IMG/VR virus record: IMGVR_UViG_3300025324_000038
Coordinates: 1 to 20,509 of that record
Length of the DNA stretch: 20,509 bases
Reading direction: 5' to 3' (one strand)
Origin: a virus
This document shows positions 10,645-17,961 of the stretch, one piece after another. Every line of letters starts with the position of its first letter. Positions within the stretch are counted from its first letter, which is position 1. Below the pieces are notes generated by a model that had not been told where the DNA came from, searched no databases, and saw only the letters and a program-made list of their open reading frames with translations. A program made the translations under genes and the position numbers.

Positions 10645-11586
10645 ATGTCGATTACAGTAGATCAGACGTGGGTTTATCGCTTCCACGATCAGCTTCTGTT
10701 GACCTATCAACAGAAAGGTTCTCTTCTCCAGAACAAGTTAGATCCTGGAATGGTCCATAAGGATGTTAATGCCCATGTGGACTTCCATGAGCGTCTTGGT
10801 CTGCTAATGGCCAATGACGTAGTTAATCCGTTCGGTCCGACTGTGATTTTGAATCCTGAGCACAGTCGGCGTGCGGTGCGCCTGATTTCATCCGATGCAG
10901 CAGTGTTAGTGTCGGATGAGCATTCGCTCCGTGCAATGGTCAATCCTCAGAATGGCTACACTAACACCATTGTGCATGCCATTGGACGACGCGTCGATAA
11001 GCACATCATTGATGCGTTAGTTGGTACGGCTGAGACTGCGGCTGTGGGTGAGGGTACGGGCACGATCACTTTCGGCACGCAGGCACTCCCGTCCGGAAAT
11101 ATCATCGGTGGCGCGTCCGCTTTCGATCTGGCGCGCACCATTAGCGCCAATGAGAAGCTGTCAAAGAATGGTGTGCCTACTGGTCCTGGACAGCGCAAGA
11201 TGCTGTACAGTGCTGGTCAGTTACGTGACCTTCTCGCAATCACGCAGGCATCTTCCTCAGACTTCACCAAGAATCAAATCCACGATCGCGGTACCATCGA
11301 TGGTATCGTGTGGGAAGGGTTTGAGTGGACTGAGATTCAGGATGTTGTTAATCCTGCTGGTACGGTAGTTCACAACATGCTACCACTCGTGTCGACCACG
11401 CGCTCGTGTATTGCGTTCGCAACATCCGCGATCGGCCTTAGCGTTGGCCGTCCGGCTGGTGCGCCGCAGATCAATCAACGACCTGACCTTCAGTCTAATC
11501 CGATCCAAGTGCGCCAGGCCATTATGATGGCTGCTGTGCGCGTTTGGGAAGCGGGTGTGATTAAGGTCAACGCGTTAGAGAACTAA
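10645..11586 (+). CDS. Major capsid protein (313 aa)
   Basis: ATG at 10645 follows a strong GAGGAG. The building block of the icosahedral shell, HK97-like fold expected. Features matching the 'Phage capsid protein' family of podovirus-like phages: N-terminal VYRFHDQLLLTYQQKGSLLQ (11-30); the segment SRRAVRLISSDAAVLVSDEHSLRAMVNPQNGYT (about 74-106); Gly-rich TAETAAVGEGTGTITFG (128-144); the helix ASAFDLARTISANEKL; and a C-terminal VRQAIMMAAVRVWEAGVIKVNALEN strand/helix, where 'V..i..i.aWea.V....al' is conserved. Codons are noticeably more C/G-ending than in neighbours, consistent with a highly expressed gene. Hairpins flank it on both sides. Confidence 0.92.
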   Translation: MSITVDQTWVYRFHDQLLLTYQQKGSLLQNKLDPGMVHKDVNAHVDFHERLGLLMANDVVNPFGPTVILNPEHSRRAVRLISSDAAVLVSDEHSLRAMVNPQNGYTNTIVHAIGRRVDKHIIDALVGTAETAAVGEGTGTITFGTQALPSGNIIGGASAFDLARTISANEKLSKNGVPTGPGQRKMLYSAGQLRDLLAITQASSSDFTKNQIHDRGTIDGIVWEGFEWTEIQDVVNPAGTVVHNMLPLVSTTRSCIAFATSAIGLSVGRPAGAPQINQRPDLQSNPIQVRQAIMMAAVRVWEAGVIKVNALEN

Positions 11587-11587
11587 G

Positions 11588-11606
11588 TCTAGTCTGATAG
11601 ACTAGA
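11588..11606 (+). promoter_or_regulatory. Hairpin between capsid and decoration genes
   Basis: TCTAGTCT (11588-11595) and AGACTAGA (11599-11606) form an 8-bp stem with a GAT triloop immediately before AAAGGAG of the next gene. It shares the core AGTCT/AGACT with the capsid-leader hairpin (10598-10629). No T-run; a processing or stabilising element is likely, with partial termination possible. Confidence 0.5.
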
Positions 11607-11622
11607 AAGGAGAACTGGAAAA

Positions 11623-12045
11623 GTGACAGAGCGCAATTCGGCATTATACACGAAGTTGCACGTCAACAAGTACCTGGCGAAGAACGAAGATAGCGCACGT
11701 GTGCAGGAACTCAAAATCCAGCACACGGTTCTTTCTGGTGAGGTTGCAGGTGATGTTATCAACCTCTGCGTAATCCCGGCTGGATACTCCGTTGTAGGGC
11801 TGTTCCTGACGCATCCTGCAATGGTGACTACTGCTGCGGTACTCGGCGATGCGGGCGACGATGATCGTTACCGTACGACGATGAACCTTTCAGCGGCTGG
11901 TTCCCTTGCTGGTGTAGTGGATGCTGGTATGCTCTACAAGCCTACGGCCGACACTATTGTACAGCTCAAGTTTGTGACAGGTAACCCAACTGTGGGTTCA
12001 GTCGTGAAGGGCGCGTTGCTGGTCGTTCCGGGAACGGGTAACTAG
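11623..12045 (+). CDS. Probable capsid decoration/minor head protein (140 aa)
   Basis: GTG at 11623 is chosen because AAAGGAG lies just upstream and no ATG suits better. The protein is mostly beta and hydrophobic/Gly/Val-rich with few charges: VLSGEVAGDVINLCVIPAGYSVVGLFL (36-62), AAVLGDAGDDDRYRTTM (71-87), then short strands ending GALLVVPGTGN. 'i.a..v.gDvi.l..iPag..v....l' followed by 'a...lG..gd.dry' is a pattern I associate with small beta-rich proteins encoded just after podoviral capsids. Position and codon bias support a shell-surface or cement role; not proven. Confidence 0.7.
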   Translation: MTERNSALYTKLHVNKYLAKNEDSARVQELKIQHTVLSGEVAGDVINLCVIPAGYSVVGLFLTHPAMVTTAAVLGDAGDDDRYRTTMNLSAAGSLAGVVDAGMLYKPTADTIVQLKFVTGNPTVGSVVKGALLVVPGTGN

Positions 12046-12046
12046 G

Positions 12047-12730
12047 ATGGCAATACGCCATGCAGCTTCTATGCCTCCGGTGGATGCTGCATGGCGTGTC
12101 GGCGGTTACAGCGGTATGGGCAATGTAGTGCCGTTAATCGGTACACTACAAGGCAAGACGGCTGTAATCGCCGGCAACGCGTTCACAGTATTCGATGAAT
12201 TAGATTTCGTCCTCTCACACGTTTCCGATGTCACGATATTCGCAGTAAATCACATTGGATGCTATCTTCCAAAGATCCATCATTGGGCTACGCTCCACGG
12301 TGACATGCTAGATGTATGGAAAGCGGCCAGGTTTATGGAGCCGCGTGACCACAATTTCGTAACTCATACGGATGTATCCCATGTTGAATCAACTTACGTG
12401 TGGGATCAGCTATCCCCAATCTTCGCACTGTCCGGTTACTTTGCAATGCAGATTGCTTGGATTATGGGTGCTGAGCAAATCATTCTTTGTGGATGTCCAG
12501 GTTCTTCAGTGCGCCGGTTCTTTGAAGGCACACCGCCTCACGACTTCGGTTGGGGCGGTGGACCTTCGATTGGTGATAAGGGAATTCGAGACCAATTGTT
12601 TGGAGAAATGAATCGTCTCCCAGAATTCAAGCAGCGTGTGCGCAGTATGTCTGGTTTGACTAAACAGTTCTTCGGACGATGGAATCCACAAAATCCAGTT
12701 AGAAAGCGCTCAGATGGGAGTATCCACTAA
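12047..12730 (+). CDS. MptE/DUF115-like Rossmann-fold protein (227 aa), putative moron
   Basis: Starts 1 bp after the previous stop and ends with TAATG. The order is KTAVIAGNA (37-45), a strand followed by a small-residue loop where MptE/DUF115 proteins have 'iVgsGPSl'; FAVNHIGCYLP (65-75); HHWATLHGDML (78-88); LSGYFAMQIAWIMGAEQIILCGCP (128-151); then an aromatic/Gly section, FGWGGGPS (167-174). This matches phage proteins distantly related to 6-hydroxymethylpterin diphosphokinase MptE and flagellin-modifying Maf/DUF115 proteins. A small-molecule, nucleotide or sugar-nucleotide-binding enzyme is inferred; substrate unknown. It is unusual inside a capsid module; it may modify a virion or host surface component. 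Confidence 0.65.
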   Translation: MAIRHAASMPPVDAAWRVGGYSGMGNVVPLIGTLQGKTAVIAGNAFTVFDELDFVLSHVSDVTIFAVNHIGCYLPKIHHWATLHGDMLDVWKAARFMEPRDHNFVTHTDVSHVESTYVWDQLSPIFALSGYFAMQIAWIMGAEQIILCGCPGSSVRRFFEGTPPHDFGWGGGPSIGDKGIRDQLFGEMNRLPEFKQRVRSMSGLTKQFFGRWNPQNPVRKRSDGSIH

Positions 12731-12924
12731 TGGCAAAGCATCGAAGTCCACTAAAAGCAGTTGAAGGTTATCGAACTTACATCTCCGCGTTTGTTTTAGT
12801 GATTTTATCTGGTTTATATATGCAAGGTTACATTGACGAGGATACTTATCGCGCGTTGGAAGGTATAGTCCTTGGTGGTGCGGTTACGTTTCTTCGTATG
12901 GGCATGAAGGGAGGAGGAAAGTAA
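12730..12924 (+). CDS. Holin-like small membrane protein (64 aa)
   Basis: TAATG overlaps on both sides. A basic N-terminus precedes GYRTYISAFVLVILSGLYMQGY (13-34), a membrane segment, then an acidic turn (IDEDTYRALE), a second hydrophobic stretch (GIVLGGAVTFLRMGM) and a GGGK tail. The 'GykTyi.a.l..l......gwid..t.......gla.lR.gi' layout matches small holin-like proteins in many phages. Two membrane passes are expected. A lysis role is inferred; no endolysin is visible in the window. Confidence 0.6.
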   Translation: MAKHRSPLKAVEGYRTYISAFVLVILSGLYMQGYIDEDTYRALEGIVLGGAVTFLRMGMKGGGK

Positions 12925-13115
12925 TGGCAGCGTTCGCAACTTTCGCAGCAGCTGAGACGCGTGCAAAAGCAAAGGTAGCTGATGGGACCTGGATTAATGC
13001 ACATGCTGCGCGTCAGGTTGATGGTACGCTGTGCGTGCGCGTACAGCGGAAGATGAGTCCTACGGCGGTGGACGCGGGCGCATGGGTGGAAATCACCGAC
13101 GACGCTACCGACTAA
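12924..13115 (+). CDS. Hypothetical 63-residue protein
   Basis: ATG at 12924 overlaps the previous TAA, with GGAGG just upstream. Ala-rich N-terminal helix (AAFATFAAAETRAKAKVADG), then beta-like sequence (GTLCVRVQRKMSP, AWVEITDDATD). Fourteen or so hydrophobic/charged alternations suggest a small beta domain. No family recognised; likely a minor virion or assembly protein because it sits directly before the large NHL protein. Confidence 0.7.
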   Translation: MAAFATFAAAETRAKAKVADGTWINAHAARQVDGTLCVRVQRKMSPTAVDAGAWVEITDDATD

Positions 13116-13116
13116 T

Positions 13117-15312
13117 ATGCTAGTATTCAATAAACCAATTCAGGAAGAAACAGACAGTTACAATAGACGTATTTCTCTCCCTGTAGTTAGTGGAATTATT
13201 GATGTTCAATGGACGCCAGGTGGCACAAGCACTCCAATGCGTCTTATGGTTAATGGGACGCCCGCGTCAAATTTCGTTACTGGTCCTTATCTAGTTAAAC
13301 TAGACACACGATTGCATCCAAATGGTTCTGCATTGCTGTGGGCCGAGACCGCATCTGGTGGTATTCAACTAGACGCCTCTTCGCAGGCGGTTCAAATTGA
13401 TAATACTACTGATCCATTAGATGGCCCGCAGCGCGTCTATTTAAGTATATCACGTTATGAACGTGGACAGATGGGCATCAACAGTGGCGGTGGTTCAGTT
13501 CCCTATCCTGCATTACCCCCGAGTGTGTATGTTAAGTCATCGCCTACTAAAAAGTGGATAGCTAAACCGCGTACGACGCTACCAGCATTCGCAAGTGATC
13601 TATTAGCTATCAATATTGGGCAGTGTGTCCAAGGATTCGTTCCTGAGTTCTGTTCAATGCCTAATGGCGGTATTGGCATTAACAGATGGGAGCAATACTA
13701 TCACACGTATCAGCGTGAGGGTGCGCGTGGACCACTCCGTGGTGGTGAGCGCCCATTGGCATTCCCTGGTTACGTGGGCGCTGTCCGAATGTCTTCTTGG
13801 TCTTACGGTTATTACGGAATCAGTGTGAACGGCAATGCATGGTGGATGAGCGAATCTGGGCGTTTAATCAAGATCGCTGGTACATGGCTCAAAGATGATG
13901 TGTTAACTCCGTACCACGGAGCGTACGACACTGCGCCGATTTGGTATAAGAGTCATTACGAAACATTAGGAAATTTCGTTAATCCTGGTCCGCGTAACTT
14001 TAATCAACCGTGGGATATCGTATTAACACCTACGCCTGGATTGCCAACGCACGCGGACATGTGGATTACCGACACCAATAACCATCGCATCGCATTCGTA
14101 TGTCATGTGCCAGCGCATAGCGGTGGACAATCAACAGTAGCGCATGTAGCTGGTGCTACAGATGGAACGCCGACACCAGAATGTAATGGTCCTTGGGGAG
14201 CAGATCGTGACAAGTTTGGAAATATTTGGTGGGTTAATTTCTTTGATGGTTCTATTGTTCGTGGTACTCCTAGCACTACTCCATTTGATCCGATGACCGA
14301 ATGGCCTACATTTAGTGAAGTTAAGGTTATGTGGAAATCGCGTAGGCCTGCGACTTGGGCAGAGATGCGACGTGCAGATCAGTTCTCACTTCCAGGCTTT
14401 GGTGGTAAGCCTAGTGAGATCCGCGCACGTTTAGCGGCTACTGGACCATTAACTGGTCCGGATGGTATTCTTGCATTTCCACAAGCTGCACGCTTCCGTG
14501 CTGATGGCACTACGCTTCAAATTGCTGAGCCATATACGACTCGCGTGGTAATCTTTGATACATTACATCCTGAGGATGGCATAAGTGCGTTCGTGACAGT
14601 GCCGGATGCTGAAACTCCTCGTGACGTGGCAATGGCTATCGACGTGGAAGGTACATTCGGCCCAAAGGGCGATACCTTTGTAACATTCTGGACCAATGGA
14701 TTTGATCGACGTTATAGTGCCACAGGCGCGCCACGCGCGTGGTCCGGTGGTGCTTCGCAATCATTCCTTACAGATGATGGTGGTGGAAAAGCAGCTTACG
14801 TAGATTACCCATCTGCGTTGGATGTGTGTCGTGGAGAAATGGTGATTTACGGAACTGGTAAGAATCATGACGCATTTCGTATCATAACGCGTACATCCGA
14901 CTTTGCGCCTCCATCATGGACAATAGCTTCGCGCGGTTTGACTATCTACAATACAATGCGGATGCGCCCGGACGCTGATCGGCTTTCTGGACCACTTGTT
15001 ATGTACTATGGTGTTAATGGAATTAACTTGCTTGGACTACCTCAGTTACGAGATATTGCGGCTTGGCCGCGTGCAGAACAAGAGGCGTGGGCACGTGGAT
15101 ATCTCACTGTGTCGGATGCACAGCTTAATGATCTACTAACTTATGTGGCACGAATTGGTTACTTACATGAGCCAGTTATTGTGGAACCTCCGCCTCCACC
15201 GCCACCTCCCCCTCCGCCACCACCACCGCCTGATCCAGAACCGGAGCCAGAACCGACAGTAGTATTAAGAATTAAAGTGGGAACTACGTATCGTGTAGAG
15301 GAGATCCCATGA
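13117..15312 (+). CDS. Large virion protein: Ig-like domain + NHL-type beta-propeller + polyproline/Pro-Glu linker (731 aa)
   Basis: ATG at 13117 lies 1 bp after the previous stop. Residues about 20-98 look like a bacterial Ig-like domain (SGIIDVQWTPGG...PMRLMVNGTPAS...TGPYLVKLDTRLHPNGSALLWAETAS). A long middle section has NHL-like blades: PWDIVLTPTPG...DMWITDTNNHRIAFVC (298-329), GPWGADRDKFGNIWWVNFFDGSIVR (358-382), FPQAARFRADGTTLQIAEPYTTRVVIFD (454-481) and PRDVAMAIDVEG...DTFVTFW (501-525). A helical region follows, then 15 consecutive prolines (691-705), DPEPEPEP (706-713) and a short beta tail to 731. Likely a tail or head appendage, perhaps receptor-binding or carbohydrate-binding. It ends with ATGA onto the coiled-coil gene. 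Confidence 0.8.
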   Translation: MLVFNKPIQEETDSYNRRISLPVVSGIIDVQWTPGGTSTPMRLMVNGTPASNFVTGPYLVKLDTRLHPNGSALLWAETASGGIQLDASSQAVQIDNTTDPLDGPQRVYLSISRYERGQMGINSGGGSVPYPALPPSVYVKSSPTKKWIAKPRTTLPAFASDLLAINIGQCVQGFVPEFCSMPNGGIGINRWEQYYHTYQREGARGPLRGGERPLAFPGYVGAVRMSSWSYGYYGISVNGNAWWMSESGRLIKIAGTWLKDDVLTPYHGAYDTAPIWYKSHYETLGNFVNPGPRNFNQPWDIVLTPTPGLPTHADMWITDTNNHRIAFVCHVPAHSGGQSTVAHVAGATDGTPTPECNGPWGADRDKFGNIWWVNFFDGSIVRGTPSTTPFDPMTEWPTFSEVKVMWKSRRPATWAEMRRADQFSLPGFGGKPSEIRARLAATGPLTGPDGILAFPQAARFRADGTTLQIAEPYTTRVVIFDTLHPEDGISAFVTVPDAETPRDVAMAIDVEGTFGPKGDTFVTFWTNGFDRRYSATGAPRAWSGGASQSFLTDDGGGKAAYVDYPSALDVCRGEMVIYGTGKNHDAFRIITRTSDFAPPSWTIASRGLTIYNTMRMRPDADRLSGPLVMYYGVNGINLLGLPQLRDIAAWPRAEQEAWARGYLTVSDAQLNDLLTYVARIGYLHEPVIVEPPPPPPPPPPPPPPPDPEPEPEPTVVLRIKVGTTYRVEEIP

Positions 15313-15785
15313 CAGAACAAGTAACGACCGCAATCCAAGCAATATCCATCTTAAAGAAGATGGAAGTCGAGCAGCGCACGCTGTCCGGGCTTTGGGGACA
15401 GTTTACAGTAGCTATCTCACAGCTATCAGAAGTTCTTACATTTTATGATGAGATTAATAAGGCTGTACCTATGTTAATTGAGCAGAAGAATTATGTAGAG
15501 CGTGAGATTGAAGGACTAACTAAGAAGTTGGAAAGTGCAAAGGTGCAGGCTACCACAGAGGAGGCAGAATTCCGTGCCAGTCTGGAAAAGGAGTTAGAGC
15601 CACTACGGAAGGCGGTCACTGAGGCTCGACAGCGTGCAGTGGATGCAGAGAATGATGCAGCTACAGCAGAAAAGAACGCCGCAGAGCGTAGAGCAACGCT
15701 GGAGAAGCAAATCAAAGGATATGAAGGGCGCTTAGAACAGGCACGCCAAGCATTGGCTGATTTTAAGAAGAAGCACGATCTGTAA
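15309..15785 (+). CDS. Coiled-coil virion/assembly protein (158 aa)
   Basis: ATG at 15309 overlaps the previous TGA (ATGA) and lies behind GAGGAGA. Residues 1-60 are amphipathic helix; from about 62 to the end it is an almost unbroken heptad-like, Glu/Lys/Ala-rich coiled coil (KKLESAKVQATTEEAEFRAS... to FKKKHDL) without prolines. Coupling to the NHL protein suggests they work together, for example as a stalk, chaperone or assembly partner. No known family; a coiled coil alone does not define function. Confidence 0.75.
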   Translation: MTEQVTTAIQAISILKKMEVEQRTLSGLWGQFTVAISQLSEVLTFYDEINKAVPMLIEQKNYVEREIEGLTKKLESAKVQATTEEAEFRASLEKELEPLRKAVTEARQRAVDAENDAATAEKNAAERRATLEKQIKGYEGRLEQARQALADFKKKHDL

Positions 15786-15797
15786 TAGGGGGAATGA

Positions 15798-16274
15798 ATG
15801 GCCGACTTTGTTTTTAACAGGGCGCTCGGGCGTGTAGCAGAATATTATCAACGTGTAGACGCTGCTGATCCTGTAAATTGTGCTTTAGTTATTGTTGCAC
15901 TTCTCGCAACTGGTATTGAATCGGATGCAGTTTTAAAAGATAAAGATACATTAGCAGATGTAGTAGCAGGTACGACTGATGAAGCTGCTAATGCGGGGTA
16001 CGCGCGCAAGGTGTTAGTGGGTGCTGATCTAGCTGCGCTTGCGCCAGACGATACTAATGATCGAATGGACCTAGATATCGCCGATCAGACTTGGACTTCT
16101 GTCGCTGCGGCTGGTGGAGCATGGGCAGCGTTGCTTATTTGTTTTGATCCCGATACTACTGGTGGTACGGATGCGGATATTATCCCACTTACCAAACATG
16201 ACTTCGCCGTTACACCTGATGGTAGCAATATTACTGCTCAGATCAACGCCGCAGGATTCTATCGCGCTTCTTAA
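15798..16274 (+). CDS. Conserved phage virion protein (158 aa)
   Basis: ATG at 15798 follows GGGGGAATGA. The protein reads MADFVFN.A.GRVAEYY.RV.A.DP.NcALV.V.L.....E.DA.L.D.DTLA... followed by YARKVL..ADLAAL.PDDTNDRMDLDIADQTW and ends with DPDTTGGTDADIIPLTKHDF.VTPDGS.. ..aaGFYRAS. I recognise this as a widespread phage protein often encoded among minor virion genes, of unestablished function. Mostly beta/Ala/Asp-rich, without signal peptide. Context (next to ConA-like and repeat proteins) supports a head- or tail-surface role. Confidence 0.8.
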   Translation: MADFVFNRALGRVAEYYQRVDAADPVNCALVIVALLATGIESDAVLKDKDTLADVVAGTTDEAANAGYARKVLVGADLAALAPDDTNDRMDLDIADQTWTSVAAAGGAWAALLICFDPDTTGGTDADIIPLTKHDFAVTPDGSNITAQINAAGFYRAS

Positions 16275-16276
16275 AA

Positions 16277-17467
16277 ATGTCGCGCCTATTCACGTGTGGA
16301 TTGGAAGAACAGGCCGTTGCGGCGTGGGCTGGAAGCGCCATGTGGTCTGGCTCCTCCGATGCTGCTGGCTTTTCTGTCGTAAACTCACCTGTCCGTTCTG
16401 GCATTCGCGCTATAGAAATTACTACACATTCTGCCAATGTGCGCGGTCCTTGGAAATCCTTATCTGCTGCAGTTAACACTGGTACATTCTTTACACGATT
16501 TGCGTTTCGTAAATCTACAAACCCAAACGCTCCAAATCGTATTTTTATTATGACAAATAATGGATTTACGACAGGATTAGTACGTGTTGATTTAGATAGT
16601 GCTGGCCAAATTGTAGTGACTCCCTTAGCTGGAGGTGGTACAATATCCAGTAGTGCATTGTCAAACAACACTTACTATGTTATTGAACTCAAAGTTTTAT
16701 TAAGTGCAACAGTAGGCACAGTAGAATTACGTATTGATGGGGTTAGTATTGGGTCGTTATCTTCTATAAACACATTAAATGGAACAACTCTTCAAGAATT
16801 TCGCTTTAGTGTGACCACGACCAGCGGAGTTTTTCCAACATATAACTACGATGATATTGCCATTAACGACGCTTCGGGATCTTTTCAGAATGATTGGCCT
16901 GGGCTCGGTCATATTATTATGTCTAAGCCTGGACTCGATGGCTCTATTACCTGGACGCCTAATGTTGGCTCCGATAATTTTGCTAATGTTGATGACCTTC
17001 CAGCAACTGCTGCTGATGATGATACTACATATAATAGCAGTGCCACTGCGAATGACGAGGATCGTTATGCGATAACGCCAATGCCGGCAGAAATTGGTAC
17101 TGATGACATTATTGTGTTAGTCCACGTGTGGACACGTATTCGTGGTGAAGGAACGACGGCAACCCGCCAGTGTCGTTCATTGCTTTGGGACGAATCATTA
17201 AGCCAAACTGTTGGCCCCACGACTAATCAGAATGATGGTACTGCGTATACTAACTGTGCTGTTACTGCTGGTGGGAGCCAAGCGCTCCTTTATGATGCTG
17301 CCGGTAAGACGAAGGCTAACCTAGATAACTTCTCGATTGGCGCCGAGCCGGTGACAAGCCATCCAACGCGATTAACAGCGATATGGGCCAATATCGAATG
17401 GATTGAAAAGCCTCCAGCTAGTTTAGTTTGGGCACCATCACCAATGCAAGCACTACTAGTACGATAG
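16277..17467 (+). CDS. Virion protein with ConA/LamG-like jelly-roll domain (396 aa)
   Basis: ATG at 16277, 2 bp after the previous stop. Residues about 1-205 have the strand pattern and phrases of concanavalin-like lectin/LamG domains in phages: ...FFTRFAFRKST... (70-80), GLVRVDLDSAGQIVV (99-113), TYYVIELKVLLS..GTVELRIDG (132-154), and YNYDDIAINDASGS (189-202; 'yyDDiaI.d..G' is typical). A second beta domain follows (about 210-380), with ITWTPNVGSDNFANVDD ... IPLVHVWTR-type strands. Function is likely virion surface or tail, with glycan binding possible. No enzymatic motif seen. Confidence 0.7.
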   Translation: MSRLFTCGLEEQAVAAWAGSAMWSGSSDAAGFSVVNSPVRSGIRAIEITTHSANVRGPWKSLSAAVNTGTFFTRFAFRKSTNPNAPNRIFIMTNNGFTTGLVRVDLDSAGQIVVTPLAGGGTISSSALSNNTYYVIELKVLLSATVGTVELRIDGVSIGSLSSINTLNGTTLQEFRFSVTTTSGVFPTYNYDDIAINDASGSFQNDWPGLGHIIMSKPGLDGSITWTPNVGSDNFANVDDLPATAADDDTTYNSSATANDEDRYAITPMPAEIGTDDIIVLVHVWTRIRGEGTTATRQCRSLLWDESLSQTVGPTTNQNDGTAYTNCAVTAGGSQALLYDAAGKTKANLDNFSIGAEPVTSHPTRLTAIWANIEWIEKPPASLVWAPSPMQALLVR

Positions 17468-17477
17468 GAGAATATAA

Positions 17478-17957
17478 ATGGGCCGTATGTACACTGTACC
17501 AATTCCGTTCACAGCACAAACGACACAAATTGATATTTTTGAATTAACGGCTGCTGCAGAGAAACCTTGTCGTATTCATGAAATTTACGTAGGACAGACT
17601 TCAGATGCAAAGGATGCAGAAGAACAGATGTTATCTTTTAAGTTAAAGCGTGCATTTGGATCTGTGACTTCTGGAAGCGGTGGAACTGCACCAACGCCTC
17701 AGAAAGAAGATCCAGATGATGCAGCCGCGGGCGCAACCATAGAAGTTAACAATACTACGAAGCTGGCAGTTGGCACTGGTACTATTGAAGATGAGCGTCT
17801 TTATAGCTGGAATATTCGTGTACCATTCCATATGATCTTCACACCCGAAACACGTCCTCGTGTTAAAGGTGGTGAGAAGAAAGTTCTCGAGTTGACTACT
17901 ACGCCTACAGGTAGCGTAACGATTGGTGGTTATATAGAGTTCTCAGAAGGCGACTAA
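17478..17957 (+). CDS. Conserved phage virion protein (159 aa)
   Basis: ATG at 17478 follows AGGAG. N-terminal MGRMYTVPIPFTAQTTQIDIFELTAA.EKPCRIHEIYVGQTSDAKDAEEQML.F.LKRA matches a phage protein often encoded just before tail-repeat proteins. The middle is disordered (GSGGTAPTPQKEDPDDAA), then strands around residues 100-150 ending GGYIEFSEGD. Mainly beta; function unknown. Its 3' end borders the repeat gene whose frame has no ordinary start (see 17962-18627), raising the option that the two are joined by +1 frameshifting. Confidence 0.75.
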   Translation: MGRMYTVPIPFTAQTTQIDIFELTAAAEKPCRIHEIYVGQTSDAKDAEEQMLSFKLKRAFGSVTSGSGGTAPTPQKEDPDDAAAGATIEVNNTTKLAVGTGTIEDERLYSWNIRVPFHMIFTPETRPRVKGGEKKVLELTTTPTGSVTIGGYIEFSEGD

Positions 17958-17961
17958 AGCT

